Source of the DNA: Phycisphaerales bacterium
GTDB lineage: Bacteria > Planctomycetota > Phycisphaerae > Phycisphaerales > SM1A02
Direction of reading: 5' to 3'
DNA: 11,189 nucleotides
NCBI GenBank assembly: GCA_030748805.1
Contig: JASMLG010000081.1
Span: 1 to 11,189 of the forward strand
Shown here: positions 1 to 7,943 of the stretch, piece after piece
Position numbering within the stretch: position 1 is the first letter of the stretch
Layout: each line of letters opens with the position of its first letter
The notes under the pieces: generated by a model
What the model saw: only the letters and a program-made list of their open reading frames with translations
Told to the model about the DNA's origin: nothing
The model's database searches: none
Translations under genes and position numbers: made by a program

Positions 1-1309
1 GTAATCCGTCGATGCCAAGTTCACGAATCATCGCATCAACAAGTTCGATGATTCCGACTTTGAAACGAAGCCCTGCGCGTGTACAAGTATTCACTTGCCC
101 TGCGGTTGCAAAACCATCTTGCACCATATCAAGGCAGTACAAACAAATCGGAAGTGCATATTTTCTAAATGCTTTCCCTCCAAGGTCATCGCTGCACGCA
201 ACGTGTACTAGACCATCTGCACTTTTAATTTTACCGTTTGCTCTATCTTTGTTTGCTGCTTCAAAATATGACCAGTAATCGTCTCTGGACATTTCACAAA
301 TTGGAACGTACTTACCGCTTGCTGGGTCAAACACACCTTCGGCTCTACGTTTTTCGTTTAATTGATAGAAACCCTTACGATCTTTTGAGTTTGCTCCTGT
401 ACTTCCTGCAAGTTCAAGTTCACCAATCCAAGTTGGATAGTACAAACCATCGCGGCTGTAAAGCGAACGAAGTCGATCGTCTTTTGGCAGCGCTTGACCG
501 AGATGTTTTGATGATTCCGTGTATGGCATGTGCCCAGTGTGGTCTAAAACACTAAATGGGTTAGCGGTAAAGAGTTCCCACAAACCGCCAAGTTGCACGA
601 TGTCGTCACCTGTTTTTACATCCCAAGAAACAATTGCACCCATGCCTTGGAAGATTGGATCTGTCAAGTACCCATGGTGGTCAACTTCAAGCGCAACCAC
701 TTTCTTTTCAAGAATCTGATCAGCAAATACAACACCAAATCGAAATGCTTCCAATGAAGCGTACTTACCCTTCATCACATCGATGAGCCGGTTACCTTCA
801 AATGGGAAGTACCCATGTACCGTCAAAAACTTTTCGCGGAAGGATGCTTTGGTAAAAAGTTCAGCAAGTTCTTCTGTTGTGTGCGAGGAAGTGTTGGAGA
901 AGATTGCCGCCATTTTGTCACCATCAGCGACGGCTTCTATTGAAGCGAATATCTTTGCCTTAATGTTTGCATCTTCCGTTGCAACTTCCCAAATTACATC
1001 GCAATCGGACAGACCTTCATAAGAATCCGTACAAGAAACACGTGACCGAAATTGGTCCATGTCTTCTTGACGAATCATTGCACCTTTGACTTCGCGAGCC
1101 CAGCCACTTTCAAGACGTGCGATTGCTTTATCAAGCGCGTCCTTACTTACGTCAAGTAGAACTACTTCGCACTCAGTTCGCCTTAGCAAATCGATTGCTA
1201 TGCCTTGTCCCATTGTGCCTGCGCCGATGACTGCAATTTTGCGAAGCGAGTTTACTCGCTTCACTGCTTCATCAAGGGTTTTATCACCAAATATAAATGC
1301 TTTCTTCAT
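1..1309 (-). CDS. 3-hydroxyacyl-CoA dehydrogenase, C-terminus cut by window edge
   Basis: Predicted NAD-dependent oxidation of a 3-hydroxyacyl-CoA to the 3-oxoacyl-CoA; in this operon the likely substrate is 3-hydroxypimeloyl-CoA. The frame is open from ATG at 1309 to the left edge, giving 436 residues with no stop. A Rossmann motif GAGTMGQGI is at residues 29-37, after a roughly 20-residue N-terminal extension. NTSS is at 139-142 and the catalytic His region VHGYFP at 164-169. A first C-terminal helical domain covers about 210-316 (ending GFYQLN) and a second partial copy starts near 385, as in two-domain family members such as PaaH/FadB types. Two usual active-site residues look changed: the Glu 12 residues after the His is Asp177, and the Asn of the usual GFIVNR motif is Asp217. 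The gene starts 2 bases after the thiolase stop (TAACAATG), so the two are probably translationally coupled. The family call is firm; the substrate is inferred from neighbours. Confidence 0.87.
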   Translation of the reverse strand, partial: MKKAFIFGDKTLDEAVKRVNSLRKIAVIGAGTMGQGIAIDLLRRTECEVVLLDVSKDALDKAIARLESGWAREVKGAMIRQEDMDQFRSRVSCTDSYEGLSDCDVIWEVATEDANIKAKIFASIEAVADGDKMAAIFSNTSSHTTEELAELFTKASFREKFLTVHGYFPFEGNRLIDVMKGKYASLEAFRFGVVFADQILEKKVVALEVDHHGYLTDPIFQGMGAIVSWDVKTGDDIVQLGGLWELFTANPFSVLDHTGHMPYTESSKHLGQALPKDDRLRSLYSRDGLYYPTWIGELELAGSTGANSKDRKGFYQLNEKRRAEGVFDPASGKYVPICEMSRDDYWSYFEAANKDRANGKIKSADGLVHVACSDDLGGKAFRKYALPICLYCLDMVQDGFATAGQVNTCTRAGLRFKVGIIELVDAMIRELGIDGL

Positions 1310-1311
1310 TG

Positions 1312-2562
1312 TTAGGATGCCTTCGTATTTCTAATAATCATGGCAATCCCTTGCCCGCCGCCAATACAAGCCGAAGCGCAACCGAGTTTTGCGCCGCGGC
1401 GGTCCATTTCATACATTAAATCAGTCACAAGACGCGTACCTGTTGCACCAAGGGGGTGACCAAGAGCAACTGCGCCACCGTTGACGTTTACTTTGTCACG
1501 GTCGAGTTCAAGTTCTTTTTCACAGCCAAGATATTGCGCTGCAAATGCTTCGTTAATTTCGTAGAGGTCAATATCGGTTGTGTTCAAGCCAGCACGTTCA
1601 AGTGCTTGTCTAATTGAGGGCACAGGTCCTTGGCCCATAATTCTTGGGTCTACACCAGAGATGCCGTAACTTACGATTTCGAATTGCGTATCTAAGCCAA
1701 GTTCGGTTGCTCTATCGTAGTCCGCAATCAAGACAGCCGCTGCGCCATCTGCAATTTCACTAGCGTTGCCGGGTGAAATTAATTTGTTTGGTGTAAAGCC
1801 GGGAAGGGATGCGAGTGTTTCGTAGTCAGTGTCACGAATACACTCGTCGCTTTCCATGTGTACTGCGTGACCGTTTCGGTCAACAGCGTCAAGAGCAAAT
1901 ATACCTCGCATTCGATCGCCACCATTAAAGTGACTATCGCTTCGTGCAACGCGAGCTCGTCTGTGTGATTCCACCGCAAACTCGTCACATTCTTGGCGAG
2001 TGACGCCAACTTTGCTTCCGTATTCATCTGCGGTGAGCATCATTGCTGTGTTTGCAACATCGTGGTTCAACGAAGCAAGCATCGAATCCTCTGATTTTCC
2101 ACCATCTTCAAATTCCCAAAAGAATGCTGATGATTTTCGCTTTGCTCGGTTGATTTGTGGAGCACGCGTCATCGTTTCGCCGCCAAAGCAAAGCACGACC
2201 CTTGAGTCATCCATATTGTTAGGCATTGCAATTTGTTGCATGCCATTGACGATGACTTGGATTCCTGAGCCACAGATTCGCTGCACCAAAAGTGCTGGCA
2301 TTTCATCACCTAGACCGCATCGTAGAGCAACATTTCTTGGAAAGTAAAGATCCTGCGAGCCGGGAGCTGTAAATTGATAGACGTTCGCACCAACGCAACT
2401 GTCGATGTTTGTCTTATCGATACCACTTCGGGTGATTGCTTCTTCGCAAGCGAGTACAGCGAGATCTTCAGCGGAGAAACCAGAGAGGGTTCCACACTTT
2501 ACTCCTAGTGGCGTTCTTGCTGCTGATGCAATTACTATTTTTAAATCGTTTTCTTGAGTCAC
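1312..2562 (-). CDS. Thiolase (acetyl-CoA C-acyltransferase)
   Basis: Cleaves a 3-oxoacyl-CoA with CoA to acetyl-CoA and a chain two carbons shorter; here most likely 3-oxopimeloyl-CoA to glutaryl-CoA plus acetyl-CoA, the last step before central metabolism. The 416 residues match the usual thiolase length. All catalytic motifs are visible: nucleophile Cys97 in RICGSG, NEAFAA at 337-342, His369 in GHPLGATG, and Cys399 in CIGGGQG. The start is GTG at 2562: the conserved N-terminal strand (IVIASAARTPLG) begins at residue 9 and the next Met is residue 88, so a later start would remove the core, and no in-frame ATG lies just upstream. A CAGGA ribosome-binding site sits 11 bases before the GTG. 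It follows the ligase fusion after a 75-base gap containing a G-rich repeat, and is followed almost directly by the 3-hydroxyacyl-CoA dehydrogenase. The exact chain-length preference cannot be read from sequence. Confidence 0.94.
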   Translation of the reverse strand: MTQENDLKIVIASAARTPLGVKCGTLSGFSAEDLAVLACEEAITRSGIDKTNIDSCVGANVYQFTAPGSQDLYFPRNVALRCGLGDEMPALLVQRICGSGIQVIVNGMQQIAMPNNMDDSRVVLCFGGETMTRAPQINRAKRKSSAFFWEFEDGGKSEDSMLASLNHDVANTAMMLTADEYGSKVGVTRQECDEFAVESHRRARVARSDSHFNGGDRMRGIFALDAVDRNGHAVHMESDECIRDTDYETLASLPGFTPNKLISPGNASEIADGAAAVLIADYDRATELGLDTQFEIVSYGISGVDPRIMGQGPVPSIRQALERAGLNTTDIDLYEINEAFAAQYLGCEKELELDRDKVNVNGGAVALGHPLGATGTRLVTDLMYEMDRRGAKLGCASACIGGGQGIAMIIRNTKAS

Positions 2563-2573
2563 TGTTGTTATGT

Positions 2574-2578
2574 TCCTG
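2574..2578 (-). promoter_or_regulatory. Ribosome-binding site supporting a GTG start
   Basis: CAGGA on the minus strand, 11 bases before the GTG start of the thiolase. It is a rather long spacing, but no better start codon with a better site exists nearby. Confidence 0.5.
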
Positions 2579-2618
2579 AAGTTAGTTATTTCAATATTTC
2601 TGGTCGGAGGTACTTCCG

Positions 2619-2642
2619 CGGGTCGGGGGTTCGGGGGTTATG
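2619..2642. repeat. G-rich intergenic repeat, copy 1
   Basis: The plus strand has three G tracts (GGG, GGGGG, GGGGG) separated by TC and TTC, ending on the stop codon of the ligase fusion. The 15 bases GGTTCGGGGGTTATG (2628-2642) recur exactly at 6127-6141, also over a stop codon. A second shared block, TATTTCTGG, is at 2595-2603 here and at 6069-6077 in the other gap. On the coding (minus) strand it reads as C-rich GAACCCCC units directly after TAA. Function is unknown; no hairpin typical of a terminator is visible. Confidence 0.65.
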
Positions 2643-5600
2643 TTCCCTGCATTTGGTGTTTTGCGATTCGGATAACACGTTCGCTTGGGTTTGTCGCGAA
2701 CATGTCGTGAGTTTGATCTTCATATAAAGACATAACTTTTTGCCTGACTACTTTGCCAGAAGGTGTAAGTTCGCCTCTGTCGAGTGAAAGCGGGTTGTCG
2801 GCGATTATTGCGCGAACAGGTCTTTGGTATTTCACTTCGATGACTGCATTTATTCGTTCAAGTTCTCTTGCGAATAAATCTCGTAGAGCTGGGACGCAAG
2901 AAAGTTGGGAGTCAAGTGGCAATTCATTTTCTTTAAGCCATGTACTTATGTTTTGTTGTGAAGGGAAAAGAATTACACCGACGTAATCTTGTCCACTTCC
3001 AACAATGAGCGCTGAACTTATGTATTCGGATTCATTTGCGAGGGTAATTTCAATTCTTTGTGGGTGCACTTTTTCACCAGTTGTAAGTTTGAATGCTCCA
3101 TCAAGGCGTCCGAAAATTCGCAGTCCATCTTTTCTAAACTCTCCAAGGTCGCCAGTGTGGAACCAACCATTTCGGTCGATACAATTTGCAGTTGCATCTT
3201 CATCATCAAGATATCCCTGCATAACGTTTGGGCCTTTAACTAATATTTCTTGCGAGTCATCAATTTTTACACGAACGCCAGGAATCGGCATACCAACATG
3301 TCCGCTTCGCCAAGTTCCGTCCATTGTTGTAACTGTTACGCAAGGTGATGTCTCGGTAAGACCCCAGCCCTCTAAGACAGGAATGCCGTGCCTTCGATAA
3401 CCCGCTTCAACGGTTGCGGGAAGTGAGGCACCAGCTGTAAATACCATGCGAAGTCGATCCCCAAAGACCATTGCATCAACTTCATCGTTCTTCTTGCATT
3501 CAGAGAGAAGCATTTCATGAACGCGAGGAACGCTAAAGAAAATAGTTGGTTCCCAGAGTTTCCAATTATCAACTATACGGTCCATGTCTCGACCTTTGGA
3601 ATCATCAATTCCAAGTGTCGCACCATTAAACAAAGTCATAAATCGTTCAAATAGTCCACCAAAACTATGGTGCCACGGCAAGTAACTTAGGAAAGTGTCA
3701 TCATCATCAACATCCCACAAAAGCGAGAGCGCTTTTTGCTGAGAAATTATATTTCTATGTGTAAGTCGTACACCTTTTGGAGGGCCAGTTGTACCGGAGG
3801 TGTACATGATTAGGCAAAGGTCGTCGCCATGGACGAGATTGATTCGTTCATCAAGTTTGTCAGTTGGTGCTTCATCGTTTTCAAGTAAAGAAGAGAAAGC
3901 ATCTGCGTCCGTTTGTTCCACTTCATCCATCACCCAACTTTTTGTAATCTCATTGAACGTGCTTGCAACAACTTTATCGTGTTGTTTTTTGCAAGATGAA
4001 ACAGTGTATTTTGGTCTTGCGTGGTTCAAGATGTAATCGACTTGATTTTCAGGGTATCCCGCAAAGATTGGAACTGTCACGCCGCCGATTGACATGAGCG
4101 CCATTTCGAACATGAACATTTCGAGGCGATTTTCGCTGAGCATTGCAACACGATCACCCTGCTTCACACCTTGAGCAATGAGATTGTTTGCAATCGTAAA
4201 GACGTGGTGTGCAAAAGCTCGCCATGAAATTGTTTGATTTTCATCGCCTCGTCGATACCGAATAAATGTTTTATCAGCGAACGTTTCTGCACGATTGCGA
4301 AGAAGTAAGCCAAGTGATTCTTCGTAGCCACCGAGCGGAATTAAACTTGTATGTTCTTCTCCCCCACGAACTGCCCCAATCTCAGCATCCATCTTCCGGG
4401 GGGTTGATTGACAGTATGCTAGGCAACTGTTTTCAAGGAAGCCCTTCGTTAAGTTAAATCGCTCTTCTGGTGAAGTGAAGTTATTGTCGGTTGTTAGTTC
4501 GGTAATACCAGCTCGTTGACGAGCAAGATATGCAGCAACGAAGTAAATAATATTGTTTGCAATTTGCTTGACGTGTGAACAGCCCTCGTGCCCGCCTATG
4601 CGGCGAGTTATTTCGCCCATCACTCCACGCTCAATACGCAAACCAACAAGTCGTTCTGCCGAGTTTTGAACTTCTTGGCAAACAGGAAACGGTGTGCGAA
4701 TCATGTCTAACTTGCTTGCGATAATTTGCTCGTTTGGAATATGAACCGTCAACTCTAAATTTATTAGGTGGTTGCTGTCAAGCATCGTTCCAACAACAAC
4801 AAGGTCCTCGTCATTTAACTTAAACAAATCAACGCCCATGTCTCGTCTTGCAATCAATTCCATATTTTTTCGTCCTCCATCCGTGTTTGTTTCTTCTTTC
4901 TTGTGGCGAATTGCCCTTGCCATTGCTTGTTGCACTTGTCTTTTGAGTGAATTGAACAATCGCTCTTCTGCAGCCATTCCTGAAGTAATTGCATACTCAA
5001 TAAGGGGTTGCAAAATCCATTGTTCATTTGTAAAAAGTTGCACACTGTCAAGACCAGAATCGAGTGCATCGTAAAAACCCTTAAGTGAACTTGTTACGTG
5101 TCCACGGTTTTTCAAAATTGTTTCGCGGTGTACCGACCAAATTGATTCGTACGTTTCATCTTCTCGATAAACACCAATCGCGTTACCAACTCGGTATACC
5201 GCTTCGGTAATTTTGCGAACAAATTCCGTTTTCTCTGGGTCAGCACATAAATCACCCATTCGAACATCAAGAATGTTTCCGTCTTCGTCAACCGTGTGAA
5301 TCAGACCGGCAACATTCAATACAATCGAAATCATCGCTTTGTCAAACTCAAGACGAGTTCCAGAAGTTTTTTCATGATGGATACATTTGTAATTTTTATC
5401 TGAAAGAATTGCTTGGATTCGTTCTGCTTCTAGTTCAGTACAGCCAGCAAATTCAATCCAGCCCTTACCTTTTACGAGGTAAACAGAATCATCACCACTC
5501 CCCTTGCGACCGCCCGCTTGCATTGCAACACCACGAACTAATCTATTTTGCAAAGCATTTGCCATGTCTGAAGTGAAGTTTGGAAGGCGACCCATGAGTC

Positions 5601-6036
5601 GTGACTCGTTGAGTTGATCTGATGCCTCACTAATCATTCGCTCGGTGCAGATTCCGTTTGGTAAAACGAGAATAATTGGAACGTAATTGCGAACATCCTG
5701 CACAGATTGCATGTGTCCACGTGATGATAGATTTTCAAGGTAGTGAATGATTTCTAACGTAAACTCACCGAGTTGGTCTGGAGTACTGCACAAAAACAGA
5801 AGTTCGGGAAGTGCGCCACGCGAATCAGCATCAAGTGGATTTGTAAAGACCCGATCTTGAATGTCGACCGCACGCATAACATCGCCATCAAGGTAGCGAA
5901 GGATGCCATTTTTATGAAGTACTTCGGTGCTTTTACTTCCACTGCGTCCAACAAAACAATCGGCGTTTGCGTGCAAATAGAAAGCAACACCAAGTGCGCC
6001 GGGCGGATGAATGCCAAGTTTGCCAGAAGCGAGCAT
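2638..6036 (-). CDS. Fusion: ketopantoate-reductase-like domain, DUF2889, AMP-forming acyl-CoA synthetase
   Basis: A 1132-residue protein with three parts. Residues 1 to about 380 look like a 6-phosphogluconate/ketopantoate-reductase type dehydrogenase: a glycine-rich turn GIHPPGALG at 8-16 (first Gly of GxGxxG is Pro), and a helical C-terminal half with FDKAMISIVLN at 231-241 and HVTSSLKGF at 313-321. Residues about 392-545 match DUF2889 (unknown function): FPVCQE near 450, GLRIERGV at 465-472, GGHEGCSH at 481-488, and a final NSC at 536-538. Residues about 565-1132 are an acyl-CoA synthetase with YTSGTTGPPKG at 745-755, FGGLFER near 792-798, GWGLTETSP at 890-898, TGDLGEFRKDG at 961-971 and the catalytic Lys1095 in TPSGKV. 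The FER motif is like long-chain or general acyl-CoA ligases rather than benzoate-CoA ligases. Expected reaction of the last part: acid + ATP + CoA to acyl-CoA + AMP + PPi. AAGGA precedes the ATG by about 11 bases. Substrate and the role of the two N-terminal domains are unknown. Confidence 0.9.
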   Translation of the reverse strand: MLASGKLGIHPPGALGVAFYLHANADCFVGRSGSKSTEVLHKNGILRYLDGDVMRAVDIQDRVFTNPLDADSRGALPELLFLCSTPDQLGEFTLEIIHYLENLSSRGHMQSVQDVRNYVPIILVLPNGICTERMISEASDQLNESRLMGRLPNFTSDMANALQNRLVRGVAMQAGGRKGSGDDSVYLVKGKGWIEFAGCTELEAERIQAILSDKNYKCIHHEKTSGTRLEFDKAMISIVLNVAGLIHTVDEDGNILDVRMGDLCADPEKTEFVRKITEAVYRVGNAIGVYREDETYESIWSVHRETILKNRGHVTSSLKGFYDALDSGLDSVQLFTNEQWILQPLIEYAITSGMAAEERLFNSLKRQVQQAMARAIRHKKEETNTDGGRKNMELIARRDMGVDLFKLNDEDLVVVGTMLDSNHLINLELTVHIPNEQIIASKLDMIRTPFPVCQEVQNSAERLVGLRIERGVMGEITRRIGGHEGCSHVKQIANNIIYFVAAYLARQRAGITELTTDNNFTSPEERFNLTKGFLENSCLAYCQSTPRKMDAEIGAVRGGEEHTSLIPLGGYEESLGLLLRNRAETFADKTFIRYRRGDENQTISWRAFAHHVFTIANNLIAQGVKQGDRVAMLSENRLEMFMFEMALMSIGGVTVPIFAGYPENQVDYILNHARPKYTVSSCKKQHDKVVASTFNEITKSWVMDEVEQTDADAFSSLLENDEAPTDKLDERINLVHGDDLCLIMYTSGTTGPPKGVRLTHRNIISQQKALSLLWDVDDDDTFLSYLPWHHSFGGLFERFMTLFNGATLGIDDSKGRDMDRIVDNWKLWEPTIFFSVPRVHEMLLSECKKNDEVDAMVFGDRLRMVFTAGASLPATVEAGYRRHGIPVLEGWGLTETSPCVTVTTMDGTWRSGHVGMPIPGVRVKIDDSQEILVKGPNVMQGYLDDEDATANCIDRNGWFHTGDLGEFRKDGLRIFGRLDGAFKLTTGEKVHPQRIEITLANESEYISSALIVGSGQDYVGVILFPSQQNISTWLKENELPLDSQLSCVPALRDLFARELERINAVIEVKYQRPVRAIIADNPLSLDRGELTPSGKVVRQKVMSLYEDQTHDMFATNPSERVIRIAKHQMQGT

Positions 6037-6090
6037 TTAGTTGTTTTGTCCTTTTTGTTGCATTGTCTTATTTCTGGGGTCTTATTTTCG

Positions 6091-6141
6091 TGGGTTCCGG
6101 GGGTTCGTGGGTTCCAGGGGTTCGGTGGTTCGGGGGTTATG
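6091..6141. repeat. G-rich intergenic repeat, copy 2
   Basis: In the 100-base gap between the zinc dehydrogenase and the ligase fusion. On the minus (coding) strand it reads as about five degenerate tandem units of 8-9 bases beginning GAACC, starting directly after the TAA stop. On the plus strand GGG-N4-GGGGG-N5-GGG-N5-GGGG (6092-6120) fits a canonical G-quadruplex pattern. The last 15 bases equal 2628-2642. The remaining part of the gap (6037-6090) has a twice-repeated AAATAAGAC on the minus strand and the AAGGA ribosome-binding site of the next gene; no terminator or clear internal promoter is seen. Confidence 0.7.
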
Positions 6142-7159
6142 GAATAACAATTGACCTTAACGATTTTCCTTCTTTCATTACATCAAACGCGCCTTGAATA
6201 TCATCAAGAGCGAAACGGTGTGTTACGATTTTTTGCAAGTCAATTTGGCCATTTTCGACCATCTTGATGAGGGGAACATATTCTCCCGGTGGGCAACCAA
6301 GCGACCCAGTTATTTCCATTTCTTTGAACATGATTTTGCCAGCAACGATGTTGATTTTTTCGTGGGTGTATCCAACAACGCAAAGACGGCCACCGATTCT
6401 ACAACACTCAAACGCCTCTTCGATGGTTCGAGGATTGCCAATGACTTCAATTGCAATGTCGGCGCCACCGCCCGTCATCTTTTTCACTTCTTTAGAGACA
6501 CGTTCAACGTCGCCGGAGTTAATTGTGTGGGTTGCCCCAAACTCTTTCGCCCACTTTAATTTTTCATCGTTCATATCAACTGCTATGACTGTTGCGCCAC
6601 ATGCGGATGCAATTTGAACAGCGTTGATTCCAACTCCACCACAACCGTAAATCACCACAGTATCTCCGGGGCGAACTTTTGCACGATTTTTCACTGCGTG
6701 AAATGGCGTTGAAAGTGCGTCAGCTATGATGGATGCTTCTTCAAGCGGGATGCAGTCGGGAAGAGGAAGAACATCTTTTGCATCGACTGCAACGTATTCT
6801 GCATAAGCACCATCAAAGTGGTTTCCAAGCATTTTCATATCACTGCAAATATTTTCGCGACCCGCGCGGCAGTAACTGCAACGACCACAAGTAAGAACAG
6901 CAGGAATAAGAACGCGTTGCCCTTCTGCAAGATGCGTTACATTTGCCCCTGCTTTTTCAATAACGCCGGATGCCTCGTGGCCAAGCACAATTGGTGGTGC
7001 TTTGAAGGTGGGGATGCCATGTTCAATGTAGTGAAGGTCGGTGTGGCATGCGCCGCACGCTGCAACCTTGACCAAAATATCGTTTTCGCCAATTTCTGGT
7101 ACTGGGATATCCTCGATGAGAATTCCTTTGTCTGTGCCGTGAAATACTGCTGCTTTCAT
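6137..7159 (-). CDS. had: Zinc-dependent alcohol dehydrogenase, probable 6-hydroxycyclohex-1-ene-1-carbonyl-CoA dehydrogenase
   Basis: Medium-chain zinc dehydrogenase of 340 residues, full length. Catalytic zinc ligands are visible as Cys38 in GACHTD and His61-Glu62 in GHEASG, with Asp147 as a possible further ligand. Four cysteines at 91, 94, 97 and 105 form the structural zinc site. The coenzyme motif GCGGVG is at 172-177, and Asp195 after the second strand suggests NAD. Its place next to dch and oah, and Had-like features (IPAV before the cysteine cluster, KM.GN after it, ADA.STP), support oxidation of 6-hydroxycyclohex-1-ene-1-carbonyl-CoA to the 6-oxo compound, the substrate of Oah. It lacks the longer N-terminus of Thauera Had (from memory about 368 residues), so the role is inferred while the enzyme class is firm. 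It starts 10 bases after the dch stop, with AGGA right behind that stop. The alternative is a general alcohol dehydrogenase. Confidence 0.75.
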   Translation of the reverse strand: MKAAVFHGTDKGILIEDIPVPEIGENDILVKVAACGACHTDLHYIEHGIPTFKAPPIVLGHEASGVIEKAGANVTHLAEGQRVLIPAVLTCGRCSYCRAGRENICSDMKMLGNHFDGAYAEYVAVDAKDVLPLPDCIPLEEASIIADALSTPFHAVKNRAKVRPGDTVVIYGCGGVGINAVQIASACGATVIAVDMNDEKLKWAKEFGATHTINSGDVERVSKEVKKMTGGGADIAIEVIGNPRTIEEAFECCRIGGRLCVVGYTHEKINIVAGKIMFKEMEITGSLGCPPGEYVPLIKMVENGQIDLQKIVTHRFALDDIQGAFDVMKEGKSLRSIVIP

Positions 7160-7169
7160 TTTCGTTCCT

Positions 7170-7943
7170 TTAGGAGTGCGACCAATTCGCTTCGCGTTTT
7201 TCTAAAAATGCAGAGATGCCTTCGTGGGCATCTGCAAGTTTCATAAGTTCTTCCATGTATATTTTTTCTGCTTCGTCTAAACGGTGCATGACCTCTGCCC
7301 TGTCAGCAACTGTGCATGCTTTTTTCGCCATCCGAATGACGGGTCTCGATAAACCACGCAAGTTAGACAAGTATTTTGCAACATTCTCTTCAAATGTTTC
7401 AACTTCGTAGACATGACTAACTAGACCAATTCGGTGGGCCTCATTTGCTTTGATGGTCTCGCCGCACACGACAAGTTCAATTGCTTTTCGCGTTCCAATT
7501 TGTAGAGGCAACATTGCCGCTGCCACTGGTGGGAAGACGCCAACTTTTACTTCGGGCTGCCCAAACTTTGATTTTGCTGATGCAAGAACGATGTCACAGA
7601 AGCAAGCAAGTTCCATGCCACCTCCAAGAGCTGCGCCGTTGACCACTGCAATTGAAAGAGCGTCACTTGCAGTAAGACGCCTAAAGATGCCATGAAATTG
7701 TTTCACCATTTCATCGACTTTATCTTCAGCGTGATCGCTGACATCAACTCCTGCGCAGAACGCCTTGTTCACTGCGTTGAACACTATGACCGCAACATCT
7801 TGAGTTGTTATTTCATCAAGGGCTGCGTTGATTTCTGTCATCATTGGAATGTCAAGAACATTCACAGGAGCATTGTCGAGCGTAATTGTTGCGATGCCGT
7901 CTTGCACATCGGATTCAATAAATTCGTAGGTTGTCGTTGTCAT
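7170..7943 (-). CDS. dch: Cyclohexa-1,5-diene-1-carbonyl-CoA hydratase
   Basis: Crotonase-fold enzyme of 257 residues that adds water to cyclohexa-1,5-diene-1-carbonyl-CoA, the product of benzoyl-CoA reductase, giving 6-hydroxycyclohex-1-ene-1-carbonyl-CoA. The assignment rests on a Dch-like pattern: PVNVLDIPMM at 26-35, AFCAGVDVSDH at 61-71 (Dch proteins usually have AFSAGVDVADH), FHGIFR at 83-88, the oxyanion-hole segment GAALGGGMELA at 103-113, and FGQPEVKVGVFPP at 127-139. Length is typical. The ATG shares its A with the TGA of the upstream dehydrogenase gene (TGATG), so translation is coupled. Neighbours supply the enzymes immediately after it in the pathway. The alternative is another enoyl-CoA hydratase such as BadK, but the motif set and the presence of Oah favour Dch. 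Confidence 0.88.
   Translation of the reverse strand: MTTTTYEFIESDVQDGIATITLDNAPVNVLDIPMMTEINAALDEITTQDVAVIVFNAVNKAFCAGVDVSDHAEDKVDEMVKQFHGIFRRLTASDALSIAVVNGAALGGGMELACFCDIVLASAKSKFGQPEVKVGVFPPVAAAMLPLQIGTRKAIELVVCGETIKANEAHRIGLVSHVYEVETFEENVAKYLSNLRGLSRPVIRMAKKACTVADRAEVMHRLDEAEKIYMEELMKLADAHEGISAFLEKREANWSHS

Noticed and set aside
3005..3400. Open plus-strand frame of 131 codons opposite the ligase gene
   Set aside because: Antisense to conserved synthetase motifs, with no ribosome-binding site or recognisable protein; a shadow of the real gene, as are the other plus-strand frames up to 9543.
6091..6141. CRISPR-like or satellite array of GAACCC units
   Set aside because: Units are only 8-9 bases, degenerate and without spacers, so not a CRISPR array; kept as a simple G-rich repeat.
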